Positions 46,301 to 59,531 are shown, counted from the stretch's first letter. The stretch: DNA of 64,000 nucleotides from Chionis minor (GCA_013398295.1 VZSF01006717.1:1307472-1371471), one strand, 5' to 3'. Notes: a model not told the origin generated them from the sequence alone. Numbers and translations are program-made.

Positions 46301-49300
46301 CCAGGCAAATACCCGTCTGCTTTTAAGATGGAATTCAATATATTTCTGAAATGTAGCGCCTGTGAGAACTGAGGACCAGGCTGGGTGAGCCAGGCAGCCC
46401 GTACAATCTCACATTCCTCGGCTGGAGGCAGGTAGGGAATGTGTACAATTCTTGTACAAATCAGGACTACAGTCTACTTTACACTGGACTTTTCTCTCCC
46501 TCTCTCCGACTGTCACCCTGTACCACCCTCCTCATTTGAAGTTCCCAGGTCACTCTTTTCAGTTCCAGAGGAGTTTTGTCCAGCAGACAAAACATTAATT
46601 AGAGGCTGTATTGATACTATCACACTCATTTTGTGTCCTTGCAGATGCCAAGTGAGTGAAACAACCTCTCTGGCTGCGCAGTCCCCAGAGGGCTGCCGAT
46701 CCCCTCTCCACATTCCACCTGGTGTAGGAAAACACCAGGGCATTAGAAAGACACCCATAACCTTTGTCTTCATTTGTACGTCCTTGCTTCTACAAAAGCA
46801 CCATGCTCCACAACTTCTCTAGTCGGGTGGGCAGGTTAATGTAGTCATATCCAGGCCCAGAGAAGCTCAGGATCTAGGCTAGGAGGACAGGGCTTCCCTG
46901 GAAACTGTGGAGGGACTTTTCATCTCTTGCACCATGCTTTCTGGCATCAGCATTAAATCCTGATATCAGCCCTCAACCAAATGAGGCTGGCTTTTGGACT
47001 GGAGTAGTTTTATTTACCACCACGTATTCGACAGCAGGCTAACTGGCTCGTTGCTTCGCTCATGGTGCTGCCCCTGCAGTGTGTTCATCTGCTGACCCTG
47101 GTGAGCGGAGGCTAAAGTCACCATGAAACCAACCTACCTCTCTTTGGGTGTCACTCCCAAGTTCAGCGACAAAGAAAGGAGCAGGTCTAGTGAGCACCTG
47201 GTGTTGAGGTTTGCTTGATCCTCTGGGTCTCCAAAGGCTGCACATATGTGTTAGGATTTCTTATTCTTGGGACCTGCCTTACTGAAATGTGGGTGAAGGG
47301 ACCAATTTTCCGGGTCCTTCCTCCTGCAAACACTGGCTTTTCTGGTCACTGATGTTATATGTAATCCCCGCTCAGCATGCTCTGCAGGATTCTTTGAAGT
47401 GACTGAGTGTGTCTGAAGCACTGAGGAGCATTTTAGCTCCCAGTTCTTGTGTGAAGGTGCTGGAGACGTGAATTTCAAAGCCTTTTGGGCAATTTGAAAA
47501 TCTCAGTCCTGAGACTTAGGGTGAAGATGCAATGAAAAGGTAATACCCAGGATGTACAAGGAAGTCTCCGCTTCCTCCCAGGCAGTAGTTTCCCACAGAC
47601 AAACAGGACAGGTCTGCCATGCAGAAAAATGACAACAGTAAACTCTGCCCATGCCCATTGGCCAGCGCTGTGTTTTGAAGAGGCAGGAAAACCCGTCACG
47701 CTGGTGCAGCTGCCCGATGAGAGCAGGTGATTAGAGCACAACAGGCAGCCCTGCAAAACCAGCAGGCTGATGCCAGAATCCTGCAGTCGCTGTGGACCAT
47801 GTCTGAGTCATGTGCAGGGTCCAGAGACTTCCCTTGTGGTGCAGAAAATGAGCAAGGCTTTCCTCCAAGTGCTTCATTCTTCCCAGCGCAAATTGCTATT
47901 GTGACCTCCAGGTGCAGGCACATCAATTATAAAACCGCACAAATTAATGCCTGACCCTTCTGACGAAGTGCCAGCAGAGGGAACACACAGGAAACATCCT
48001 GAGCCATGAAGGAAACTCCAAGTCACTCAACCAAGCAAAACCCGGGCAGAGTAGGTAGACCTAAGAGCATATGCTGGAGGTGGCAACCGCGCTGCACCGT
48101 GCCCCCAGGTGAGCATGTCCAAAGGTGTGTGCAATTCTAAGGGCATCTGCAGGGCTTGCACACACTCCCTTTGAAGACTGAGTGTCTCTCTGTGGTCAAT
48201 CAATGTTACGTCATCACTTGATCTCAAGGGGTTGCTAATGAGCTTTGGGCATGCTCTGTTCCTGAAAAGGCCCAATGGGACATCCCAGCTACAACACCTG
48301 CTCCTTGGTCCAGAGGCAAAGGGGTAGAGCTCAGAATCCAAATCCAGGATGCAAGTGCAGCGCATGCAGGCACATAAGCGCAACCTTGCTCAGTGCAAAG
48401 GCCAGACTTTGCTTTCCTCCCTGCTGATACGAAACAAATGCCTATTCCAGCATTTTATGGGAGCGACTCCTGGTCTTGCCTGAAGAAAAAGTAAAATTAG
48501 TTTTGTTCTGAAAAATGTACATAGTCAGGAATAAGCTGCGCACAGGACTCATCTCTGGAGATTTTTATCCTACCCATAACAACATAATTTTTGAGAACTT
48601 TCCAATAGGATATTGGGCAACGTGGGTCTGTCTGAAAGCTGCAGGACAAGGCCATCACTGAGTCTCTCTGACTGTTCAGATGGGACCATTCCCCTTGTGT
48701 GTGGATTCAGGTACCAAACAAAACCCACATTGACATGTGGAGGGAATCCTCAAAAACTGTGTACATCCCAAATCCTACCCAGGGGTTTGGTTTTCCCCCA
48801 GAAGCATTTGGCACCAGCTTATGTGAGTCTTACATCTCTCAGGATGTGACCATGCTGAGATGCCTTCTTGCAGAACACAGAGACAGGAAGCAGTAGATCC
48901 CCGGGCTCGACTGGACACCACCTGCAAGCAGCAGGTGATCTTCACAGCTGGGATGCGGGAGACCTGGCTACCTTCCTCAGGCGATCTGTGTGCCAGTTTG
49001 CTGGCTGCTGCCGTACACGTTAGGCAGCCAGCTGCTGCCTGCTGAAACAGGGAGCCCACATCACCTTGGTCACTGACTCAGGCCCGCTGTGAGTGATAAT
49101 CGAGGAGGACAGTGTGTCTTTCTATCCTGGTGTGATTCCTCCTGGCAGCCAATAAGACAGAAGGATGGCTCACCGCAAGAGATATTTACTCCCCAGGTGT
49201 GGCTCCCTGAGCGCCGCCTCTGCCAAGGCAGGCAGATCACGGGGCCGCACGGGGTGTCCAGGCAGAGTCCATAGGGTGTGGGTGCACAGGCGTGGGGCTC

Positions 49301-49675
49301 CTTGCATGTTCTCAGCCGTGCCATGGGCATGCCGGTAAAAGCCCGGGAGGCATGCTGGTCTGCTCAGCTGCTGATGGCATGCCAGCTGGGGCCGGGGTCC
49401 CCCACTGGTGGTGGTGCTTGTGGGGTGCTGTGGACATTTTATTACCCCCGAATGTATCAGGCTGCCCTAACGCTTGGGGATATTCTCGACGATGAAGTCA
49501 TGGGGCCACATGTGATCTCGACAAACATACTCCGGCGCGAGGCTGTGCAAGCTTTTAGTGCACAAGGCATTTCATCTTGGGAGATCTGTCATCGCTTGAC
49601 AAGTGAGACGTATTTGAGTGTCTGGTGATCTTATGTTCACACAGAAGAATAAAACAGACCTATCAGATCACACAC

Positions 49676-49738
49676 AGTGCATAAGAATGTAGCGATGGCC
49701 TCACTGGTTTGGACCTAAATGTTCACCTAGGACTAGGT
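49676..49738 (+). repeat. Possible ancient amniote repeat fragment
   Basis: ATAAGAATGTAGCGATGGCC, then CTGGTTTGGACCTAAATGTT and CACCTAG, resembles 'ataagaacggccatactgggtcagaccaaaggtccatctagcc', an old repeat common in reptile genomes. The match is loose. Confidence 0.3.
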
Positions 49739-50280
49739 GTGGGGACACAGGTGGCCAGGCAGGTTGGGATGGAGGAGGATGAGGTGCGGGAAAGGATGAG
49801 GCAGAGGCTCCAGGGGAGATGTGCCCTGGCTGCTGAGCGTGAGGACGCTTGGGATGCTCAGCTCCAGCATGACATGTGCTGGTGGAGCATGGGTGAGGAG
49901 CCCGTGTGTGGCCAGCTGTCTTCTTCACAGGCTTCAGCCTCCGTGAACATGCACCCATTTCAAAGCCACAGGCACAGGTAGGAAAGAGTAAGAGCTGCCA
50001 GGAGGCCAGGGAACCTGGGGTAACTCAGGAGCACGCACATTTCGTTATTGCTGGGTTGGCTTGGCACAGGGAAGAAATTTATAACTGACAGCAGGTTTGC
50101 CAGAGCAGTTAAACAGAGCAGTGTAACAATAGGAATAAGCATTTCAAATATTTGATTTTGCCTTGTAATTCCTTGCAGGCTGCTCCCAATTAACAAGGGG
50201 AATTTTGTCAACCCTAAAGCGACTTCGATATAGTAGATAAATTCTCAGCTCTTGATGTTTAAATGTTCACTCCCCACCTC

Positions 50281-50321
50281 CTTCAAAAAAAAAACCACCC
50301 TTTTTTTTTTTTTTTTTGAAG
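50281..50321. repeat. Small hairpin of A10 and T17 with CTTC/GAAG ends
   Basis: CTTC plus ten A, six bases CCACCC, then 17 T and GAAG form a perfect 14-bp stem apart from the surplus T. It probably arose from homopolymer expansion beside a short palindrome. Confidence 0.8.
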
Positions 50322-51939
50322 CGGCATGTGGGGACAGTAGAAAGCTTGAGCAAGGGAGTGGTTTCCGTCTCTTCCGCAAGTAGCATGTAGGGCTAGGACA
50401 TGAAAGGTTACAAGGATAGAAATTCCTTGTGTTCTTAAAGCTACAATTTTACAAATGCAATTTATCAGTGGTAAAACCAGTCTCAGCATAATGTTTCTGA
50501 TATTTTATCCAGACACTTATCAGGAACAGTGCTGATGTCCTGATCCCACAAATCCATTTTGGTTTCTGAAGCTGACGGCAGTCTGATTTGCCCTGCCACT
50601 GTGCACATTGCTGCCGGCTGAGCGTCCTGCAAAGTTCCCACTTCAGTAGGGTATTTTGATAGACTGCGCCTGTCAGCGTGATTTACAAAGGTGCTTTTGA
50701 GCACATTCATGTGTTGTGGTTGTTTGCCGTAATAGAGGAATGGATGCGAAAGGGTCTTTCCACTGCTCTGCTCTGCTCCGTTCTCTGATATCCAGCCTTC
50801 CAGGTGAGCTTGTCATGGTTAATTTAATGCCTACCAGGGAGGTTGGCATCCCAGCTCATCTGGGCTAGTTTTATCTCATAGTGCAACCTCCTGGCAAGGT
50901 CCTTTTCTTCATGCGAACAGATACCTTTACAGCAACGCCTGGGGCCTTTCTCTGTAGGGCTCAGAACTCCCAAAGCCCTAGCTACAAAAGGCCAACAGCT
51001 GCAGCATCTTTCACAGGTGCACAGCCTTGGTGGGAATTCAGACATGCTTCTGGTCCCACAAAAGTTCAGTTCTATTCTCTGCTTGCAGAAAAATCCATGC
51101 AGCCACCTATCATTTCAGGAAGACTCAGAAATAAAAGTTGATTCTCAAAGCTAACAGGACTTCTCACAGCTAGGATCTACTTTTGGAGACAGATAGTGCA
51201 TGGAGGAGGTGGCACTGCCTTTGATTGACCTAAAGACAGGGAGAGCTGGCCTGGAGATGACAGAGCTGGTGCTTGTCTCTGAGAAGATGGAGCTTGCAGT
51301 GATGCCTGTTCCCTCACCGCTACACACCAGGACCCCCCCGTCAATGGGATAGTTGCTAATCTTCTACTCCAACGGAACCAGCAGTGCTCACTGATCATAG
51401 TAAACGGGGGCTGAGCTGCTACTTGGCAATTGCAGTTGCTGCTGTAAAACAGTAAAAACTCAACTGAAAGCAAACGAGACCTAGCTTTGGCGAGTCCCGC
51501 AGCAGGTGTCCAGCTTGCTGGGGCAGGGGCAGATAGATACAGAGAAGCAAGGCAAGAATACGTGTTGACAACCCTGCGTGAGGCTTGTGTGAAGGGTACC
51601 ATTAGCAGCATATTCTCAAGCAGGGAAAGACGAGTGGAAGACTTGTCACAGTGGATGGCTATAGGACATGCCATTGCCTTCCTCTTCCCCACTTCACAGA
51701 CCAGTTGCATATACCAAGACATTCCCTCTTGAAGAAAGAGTAGGCACCACAGAAACAAGCCCATAACTTCCTCCATCATTAGTTTGGGTCCCCATTCTGT
51801 CTGGGAGCCTGACCAACCTCCTTTAGGCAAGGCTGGTCTGTGGAATAGTAATAGGAGTGAGGAGGAGAGTCTGCCTCCCTGGGAGTCGTGGCTGAGATGG
51901 TGAAAGGCAAAAGGCTGCTCTTCTCACCGTTGCTGGAAA

Positions 51940-52020
51940 ATTACAGCCTTATTCTGCTCTCACTGTTGTCATTTGTACACCAGTGTGACTCTCCTAACTT
52001 CAGTGGCAGCCTGGATTGGA
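51940..52020 (+). repeat. Probable ancient amniote repeat fragment
   Basis: CCTTATTCTGCTCTCACTGT, then TTTGTACACCAGTGTGACTC and TAACTTCAGTGG, matches in order 'ccttattctgatctcacttacaccagtgtaa...ccattgacttcagtggag', a frequent old repeat in reptiles and birds. Confidence 0.45.
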
Positions 52021-52824
52021 ACAGCCTTCTTGTCAGCAAGGCAAAAACCATTTTGCTTACGAAAAGACCAGTGGGACTATGTTGTGGTTTTACCAGTAAA
52101 TAGTCTGGAATGGTTTCCCCATGTTATGGATGGTCTCCGGGCACTTCGTGATCATAGTAGCCTCCGGCCTGTTTGCTGAGTGGAAGGATGTCCCCACCCC
52201 TCCTTTATTCCCATTCTCTGTAGGATTTTCCCAGCTCATCTTCCATGATTGGGATTCTGCCCTTGCTTTTATCGAGCTGCATAAAAGGGCAACAGATCAC
52301 CCATACAGGAGAGGCAAGGAGGGAGCGGAACAAAGAAGTCTTCACGGATGCTGTTTGAAATTCCCAGGATGCCAGCCGGGTCTCCTCAGACTGCAGCATG
52401 GCAAACACCAGTGCAATGCCTGAAGTGTAAGATGTCACAGTCTACCTTGCAACCAGCCTGTCATCCTGGACAGAGGGACAAGAAATATCAGGGTGTGCTC
52501 AGCTCTCAGCAGTGCTGTTGACAGGCTGGAATAACCCTCGGGGAATGACTCTGGATCTCTACCAGTGACTGGAAAATTTGGATCAGCATAGCAGAAGGGG
52601 CAAACAGAGAGATGGGTTGCTGGCATAAGGGCTTCAATATGCAACAGGGGCAACAGGTCACAACATCAAAACCTGCCTCAGATATATTAGTGAGTATTTC
52701 TAAAGGACTCGCAGAGAGGCAGGAGGTCTAGAAAACTTTCCCCCAGGCAATGCACTGCCTGGGTGCCCATGTAAGCCTATTTTGGGGGAGACCCACAGCA
52801 CTAATGCAGAGACTGTACTCCTTC

Positions 52825-52919
52825 AGCCCTGTGCTGCTTTCCAGCCCTGCTGGGTTTTATTCTGCCACTTCCAATACTGCCTGCCTCTTGGAGGTCAAGG
52901 CAGCTGAAGGAGTTAGAGC
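52825..52919 (+). repeat. Direct repeat, copy 1 (95 bp)
   Basis: AGCCCTGTGCTGCTTTCCAG through GAAGGAGTTAGAGC is repeated at 53382-53476 with three substitutions in 95 positions and no indel. It has no similarity by eye to CR1 or the ancient repeats in this window. The sharp ends and high identity point to a recent local duplication. Confidence 0.93.
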
Positions 52920-53381
52920 TGTCAGGCGACAATGGGGTAAGGCATAGGAAGGAAGGAGGTCGTAGATGCAGGGTTCAGTCAAGGGTTTAGCCATGAGCTG
53001 CGGTGAACAGTGTCACTTTTCCAGGCTTTCTAGGTCTAGTATTTACTTTTGTGAGGGGTGCATGCTACTGAAGATGAATGGCATGACAGGCATCTGAACC
53101 TCTCCCTGCCAGTTATTCTCGATACCAAGTTGTGCTGTATACTGCTGCTGTTTTTGTCCCTTCATCCTGTGCTACAGGTTTCCATGGCAGGATTTCAAAA
53201 CTTCAGAGAGCAGAGGCTGCCCTGGTTAATTTTCCATCAAAGACATGTTAGGAAGTGGCTCTCAGGATGATGATGGTCATGACTTTTTATCAACAGAAAC
53301 AGCCCTGGGAACCATTAATTCGAGTGTCCCAGCAAATTCTTTGTTTCCTTTGCACTCCAGAAAGCATCTTTGCTTAATTCA
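52920..53381. other. Spacer between the two 95-bp direct repeats
   Basis: 462 bases of unique-looking sequence without a recognisable gene or repeat. Recombination between the flanking direct repeats would delete it. Confidence 0.6.
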
Positions 53382-53476
53382 AGCCCTGTGCTGCTTTCTA
53401 GTCCTGCTGGGTTTTATTCTGCCACTTCCAATACTGCCTGCCTCTTGGAGGTCAAGGCAGCTGAAGGAGTTAAAGC
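53382..53476 (+). repeat. Direct repeat, copy 2 (95 bp)
   Basis: Second copy of the repeat at 52825-52919, offset 557 bases. The differences are C to T at two positions near the start and G to A near the end, all transitions. Confidence 0.93.
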
Positions 53477-55324
53477 AACCAGCTGGCCAGGAGAATTCAG
53501 ACATGCAAGAGCTGCCTAAACACACGTAGAGAGGCGGCTGGCTGGCACATGACCCACTGAACAGATCAAACAATGCTGCTAGGAGCCAAGAACAATTTCC
53601 AGTACCTGCTGCAGAGTCCATATCTTGCCTAGGTCAGCCCCCCCATCCTTCCTTTTATAGTCAAGTCAGAGCAATATCCTCCAATGTTACCGAAGTGACA
53701 CGCACCTGGTTCTGAGCACATGTGCCTCACAAGGTGACAGCTGTTCGTGATTAGGCAATGTTTATGCCACTTATGTCCCTGACGGCATTTGAGTCAACAG
53801 ATGACTTGGTGAGAGCGCATGTGCACCCACTGAAACCAAAGTCCCAGAGCCACAGGGGTGTAAAAGAGTGTTTCATGCTGCGTTAGTTACAGATCCTCTT
53901 CCCTTCTATTCTCTTTTTTCTAATTGAAGATCTGACTCACACTAAACATTGACAAAGCAGACAAATACTTAGGGCAGATGGTTTGCAGAGGCAGTAAAAT
54001 CACCATAAGCTATTGCCTACCTTTGCCAGCACCACTGCACAAAAAGCCCCAAGATGCTCCCTGTTGCTGAGGGTAGATTTGGGATGCTGGGGTGGGCAGC
54101 TATTGAGAAGAATTGGAGATCATTTTTTCCCTGCACTCCAGATGCAGAAAGAGCAGCGGGATGGACTCCTCTCACCCGTTTGTCCCAGCAGTTTGTTCCA
54201 GGGAAACAAAATTAATTTTTTCCTACCATGATGAGGGGCTTTGAGCTAGTTCTGTGCAGGGATCCTTACAAGCCGATTTCTGACCACCTGAGCAGCACGA
54301 GGACATGTATGGTTGTTGTCAGAGAAAAGGTGGAATGCCTTGCTATGCTGAGGTTTGGGGAGGGTTTTTTTTTTTCACTTTTGGTTTGTACCTTTGAAAG
54401 ATGAAGAAGGGTCTCTGAAGAAATGCCCTCACACTTGGAGTAGAAAGACATGTGGTGTCTTCTTGTAGAAGCTCACCTCATGCATGAGCCTGTGACTGGT
54501 CCAGCCAGCTGGAGGAAGGTTCATCTTGCAGTTGAGATTTCCCGAATGCTGGAGAAGTCAAGCTGTCAGCCACGATGTTCATCTCAAGTGGTAGCTGGTC
54601 CTTCAGTTATCCTGGCCCTTGCAGTGGGACAGATTGTAGTTAGTGGCTCTGACCTTGAACTTGGCTGGATATAGTGGGAAGCCAGGTGAGAAACGGAGAT
54701 CTCAGCTGTCCTGAGGACAGCCTGTCTGCAGTGGCTCGGCACTGCAAGGAGTTCTTAACGCTTTGAAGGTTTTATGCCCTGCCACATTGTGTAGGTTTGA
54801 TCACTGTGTAATCGAATCATGGTGAGAAATAAGACAGTGCAAACTCTTGCAGTTCACCCTGTTGTGAGACCTGGCTCTGCTGGCTGCCATATGCCTGCCA
54901 CTCCACGTCAGTGCAACGTCGCTGCACACTTTGCTCTGCACAGGTAGTGAAAATCTTTTCAGTGATTTTGGATAAACCTCTGAGCTAACTGGAACCTAGT
55001 AGCTACCCTTTGCAGTAATTAGGAGTTGCTCCTTTTCTCTAGGCAGAGATAAGGTACAGTGACATTGAGAAGGAAATCCTGCTGGGGCTGAAGACTGTTC
55101 TTAAGGGTGATGGCTTAAATTCTGCCTTTAGCTGCCTGCTTTGCTTGTTGCCACACCTGGAAAATGGGAAAAACACAAATTGGCCATTCGTGCATCGCTA
55201 TCCCCTGCTTGCCCCTTTGGGTCTGGTTTTGGCAGTGTGATGGGTTAAACTGGAGAAGCAGGATCAGGTTGCAGGAGGGATATTGACAGGGGCCAGAGCT
55301 GGCTCCTGGGACACACGGGGCAGC

Positions 55325-55400
55325 TCCATTTGTCTTGGCATTACTGAAGTCAATGGGATTTTGGCCATAGTCTTCAACAGGGCTAGGATTTCGCTGAGCA
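55325..55400 (+). repeat. Probable ancient amniote repeat fragment
   Basis: GCATTACTGAAGTCAATGGG, then ATTTTGGCCATAGTCTTCAA and CAGGGCTAGGATTTC, follows 'tgaagtcaatgggagttttgccattgacttcaatggggccaggatttc', a well-known old repeat motif of reptiles and birds. Confidence 0.48.
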
Positions 55401-55540
55401 TGCCTAAGAAAGCACTGTATCATACAGTTGTGTTGTCTGCCATGACATTTACACCAGTGTACCCCCTGTCCCACTTGTCTCCTTGTCTCTGTCTTCATGG
55501 CTCTTCACCTGTGTTTTTTCCCCTCACCTACCGTCTTGTC

Positions 55541-55590
<50 letters not shown>

Positions 55591-55602
55591 ATCTATCTAT
55601 CT
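55541..55602. repeat. TCTA tetranucleotide microsatellite
   Basis: About 12.5 uninterrupted TCTA units (55541-55590), then a one-unit interruption (ATC) and three more units. Length and purity predict high polymorphism between individuals. Confidence 0.97.
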
Positions 55603-58600
55603 CTTCTGTTTCTGTCTGCTGCTTGCCTGCCCTCCCTCGCTGTCTTCTCAGCTTGCTCTCTCACGTACTCTGCAAGGAATGTGCCCACAAGAGGTATTTT
55701 TATTTGGCAGCCTGGGTAAGCTTTCTGTTTTGGCCGCAGGTACTGAGATAAGCAGCCAATGGAGCTGAGATCTCCTGTGTCACGTTTTAGCTCTTTCCAT
55801 CTGATAGAGAAGATGACCTCACTGGCTGACTGTGTCAGGGAGGTCTGGTTGCAAGGGCAAAGAAATTAGAGTTAACCTTGAAAGAAGCAGCGCAATGCCT
55901 CACATATGTTTTTAGGCTGATTTGCTGTAATGTAGGGGTGTCACAGGAGGTTCAGGCATTAGTGCAACACAAAGGGTGTGCAAGGACAAAGAGGAATCCA
56001 GATATTTGGGGCAGCAAAAGATTTTTCCCCTTGGACTTTAGCAATAAGAAGAGGCTGCCGAAGGGTCTTCATCTGTTCCTGAGGAGTATACTCCTTGGGG
56101 CAAGTTGTTCTCTGACCACCCTGGAGGTGATATAAGGTGCTAATATGGCTTTGCTCTCTTCTGTTAAAGAAAGTGGAGCTGTCATCTGTCAGAGGTACAG
56201 CTGACATGCTGTTTTGTGGCATCATATCAGGCCACAGTGGGCCCAGTGTAAACTGGGTTAACTCAGCTAGATTGCCATGGAGGTGCTGAGCCCTGAGCAC
56301 AGTGTGCCACAAGCGGGACAAATTTAATGTCATCCAAGATGAAGTTAATGTCATCCTCCTGTACAGATATGTAGGAAAACACTCCAGGTGCAGATGACAA
56401 AGCCACCTCCTGCACTGGGGTTTGAAAGGGCGACACTGTCAGCCTGCGAGAACATTTTCAAGAGACAGTGTTTATTGCTGCAAAATCAGTGAAGAACTGA
56501 GGGGAAGTTGTGATCCGAGCTGCCATGAAACCAGGATCCAGGCAGGCCTGGGGAAAGGACCAGTCTATACTTTTTCAGGAGATGAAATCTCTGAAAGTCT
56601 ACCACACAGCACCAGATAGTACCAAAATGCTGGCTGCAAGTGCAAAAAAGCACCCAATAATCTGGAGACTTTTCTTTGCATACTATCCTACCACCCTTCC
56701 CAGCTTTCCAGCACTGGATGCTAGGAAGGAGCTGCCCTCCTCTTCTGAGCAGAACTGCAGTGACTGACCTACTACAGTGGCACGACGGGGGAGTGATTTG
56801 TGTGTGTGTTGGGTAACGAAGGTCCACCTCGCTTTTTGTCAGCTTGTCCGTCATGCCTTGCGCATGCCCATCTGGAGACATTAACTCACTTTTCCCCCTC
56901 GGTGTGACACGAAGGAAACTGTGACGTTCTTCCAATAAGATGTGTGCGTGCGCATACACAAACCAGGCTAATTCTGGTCTACGCAGGTGCGAGCTCAGGC
57001 TGTGCATCCTTGCACGTAGTAGCGATGGGGCGGACGGGGGTGTGTGCTGAGACAGCCAAACTGCTACGCTCTGACAGCTCTGCTACACGTGTTAAAATAA
57101 CATCACCCTGGCTTGTTGTCTCTCCTCTTCCACCCTCTCCCCTCACTCAACAAAGTCTAAAGGGAACAAGCTCCAGGTATTAAAATAGCTCCCGTCTAGC
57201 TTGTTCAGTCTATTTCAGGAGGCTGGTTCCATCTTGACACAGATAGAATACAGAGATGTTGTGGAAACCACAGCCACAAGAGGCCATCGGCCAAAATGAA
57301 ATGATTTTCCAGAGTACGCTGAGCGGTTCATTCCCCCCACCCCCTCCCTCCATCCCCTCTTCTGGCTTAAAATAACAGCGGGAAGCTGTTTGGCTTTGCT
57401 TTGTTGGATTCTTCTGCTCACTGACCTCGGTCTGGTGGTGTTGAGAGAGAAAGCTGGAGGCAGCTTTGCGGCGTCAGGAACTCATTGCCTTCTGGGCTTT
57501 TAGGTGAGATCTCCATAACCACCAGGGAAAAGAGAGCCCCACAGACATTGTTGGGGTGTGTTTTCAAGAAGCAAACAATCAACTGGTGCTACTGCAGTGC
57601 TAATGTATGGATTTACCAACTTAGACTGTGGATTTGGTCTCCTAGCTTGCATTACATTGATTAGAAAGGCAGTGGGCATCTAGAAAGAGGTTAGGGCAAA
57701 TGTGGCTTAGGGGTAGCTGAAGTCTGAGTAAGCAATCTGCAGGGAAGGACTGAGTTTCTGGCTTCTGTGACCCTCCTGTTGCTAAATCAGGGCTTGTGAT
57801 ATGGAGCTGCACTGCTTAACACCAGCTGAAGGTTTGGCCCGAAATATCCCTCAGCTGAGGATCTGGATGATAAGGCTGATATGAAAACACTGTGAACAAG
57901 ACATGGATGCTAGCTTCCTCCCTCAGCCACCTCCAGCCTTCCACCCGTCTGCTCGGAGTGTCGATGCTTTCGGCATTTTCTCACCCTCATGTTTATAGGT
58001 CTCCTTCCAGCTTCTGCTTCTCCCTGGAGGACAACAAACAAAAGCAGGCCTATTCCACACATGGGTGAAAAATAGTGGGTAGGTTAAACCTCCATCTTTC
58101 AGTCTAAACTGCCCCAGAGTTGGTGAATATTTCTAAATATCTCTTTTGGATTTGAAGGTGCTCTTAATCCTTAACAAGAAGAGTCAGATGTAAAAATATG
58201 AACTCTCAGATCTTTACGAAAATACTAGCCCTGTTTCCCCAAGAGATGTCAAATTGTGGGTGTGCAAATTACAGTGGGAAACTGCAAACATGAACTGAGC
58301 CTTGGGACCAGATGGCTCAGCACCAGAAGGGTTCGCAGGCAGCTCGGCCTCGAGGATGAACCCTGCTGCTTGGAAAGTGAGCCCCCGGGGCTTGCTCTCA
58401 ATGATACTAAACTCCAAAGTTTAATGTCACTTTGTCATGACGCCAGTCTTATGACCTGAGGTCTTCTGTGTCTCATCCCAAGTGTTTCATTCGTTGTGAA
58501 GAGAAAATTTGTGTTAGCAGTGTTCACTGGACACTTCTGCCTTTCTAAGCAGAAATAGCGCACAGATGCAATATTCAACCTCAAGCAGCAATTTTATTTT

Positions 58601-59354
58601 TTTTTTCATTTAAAGGTAGTCAACACTCTGTGAGTATATAAATTATGAGGTCTCCGTGTCAGAGACATCATTTATTTTACATAATAGCAACATAACCTGA
58701 GGTAGGAAAATATTACCTTTTTTGTGTGTTTTTGCTGCTATGCAGTAGGCAAGGAGAATAAAAGTCAGAATCTCTGTTTAATGAAATAGATACTTCAGCA
58801 TTTGTTTTATGACAAACATGAATGTACATTTGAAATACAGAGGTTTTTTGAATGAAAATTTTTAGATGTTTTCATCTGTAAATTGCTTTTATTGACATTT
58901 CTGAGGGCAATGGTCTATTTGACTTTTCCAGGTGGCAAAATTCTGAGTCAGTTCATTCAGCTTACCAGAATGCTTCCTTTTGAGTCTGTTCAGTATTACA
59001 AAGAATATTTGTATGGAGGCACATGACCCAGGTTGAATGGTAGCCCCGTTTCCTCATGTGAACTAGGAGATTGTTGTATTATGGGAAAGAAATGCAAACA
59101 CTTAGGAGACAGTGCATAACAGTATGTAAATGCACTTGAGAGTATTTTGGGCCAGATCAACAACATAACATATAGTCAGTCACACTGAATTATCTGATTT
59201 AAAATATACAGTTTTGATTTTCCTAGTGGAAAACTTCAAGAAAAAAAAAAGCCCTTGGGAAACAAAACCTGCTGATGTTTGTAGAAAGTCCGTTACCCTT
59301 AGAAAGAAATTACAGCAGAAATTTCCTGACTAGATCTACTTTAATCTACATAGA

Positions 59355-59392
59355 GTCTGTCTGTCTGTCTATCTCTCCCTCTCTCTTTCCAC
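59355..59392. repeat. Short GTCT/CT-rich microsatellite
   Basis: GTCTGTCTGTCTATCTCTCC followed by CTCTCTCT: a short pyrimidine-rich simple repeat. Confidence 0.75.
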
Positions 59393-59531
59393 CTTTCCAT
59401 TTGTCTGTCATTGTATATCTTTGGGTTTAATCAAAGTTTAATAATTCTGCACGTAACAACAGTTTGCACTTAGACTTTGGATCAAGTCTGAAGTCACCTG
59501 CATGTGTCAAACTCTAAAGTATTTGTCATGT

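Larger units (their letters stand above)
41606..52824. other. Intergenic, no gene supported
   Basis: About 11 kb. The longest frame, 217 codons on the minus strand (51177-51830), has no domain, low-complexity bias or supporting neighbour. Probable ancient repeat pieces (43225, 49676, 51940) and a small A/T hairpin (50281) are listed separately. Confidence 0.6.
53477..59531. other. Intergenic, no gene supported
   Basis: About 6 kb. A 161-codon frame (55283-55768, plus) and its neighbours in the other frames are translations of the TCTA microsatellite. From about 58.5 kb to 59.5 kb the sequence is AT-rich, with no repeat or exon recognised. Confidence 0.6.

Noticed and set aside
51177..51830. 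217-codon minus-strand open frame
   Set aside because: No recognisable domain, no splice-linked neighbour, and composition like the surrounding intergenic DNA. Its 5' part overlaps sequence with no other coding signal, so chance is the better explanation.
55283..55768. 161-codon frame with Tyr-Leu-Ser-Ile repeats
   Set aside because: The repeats are the translation of the TCTA microsatellite.
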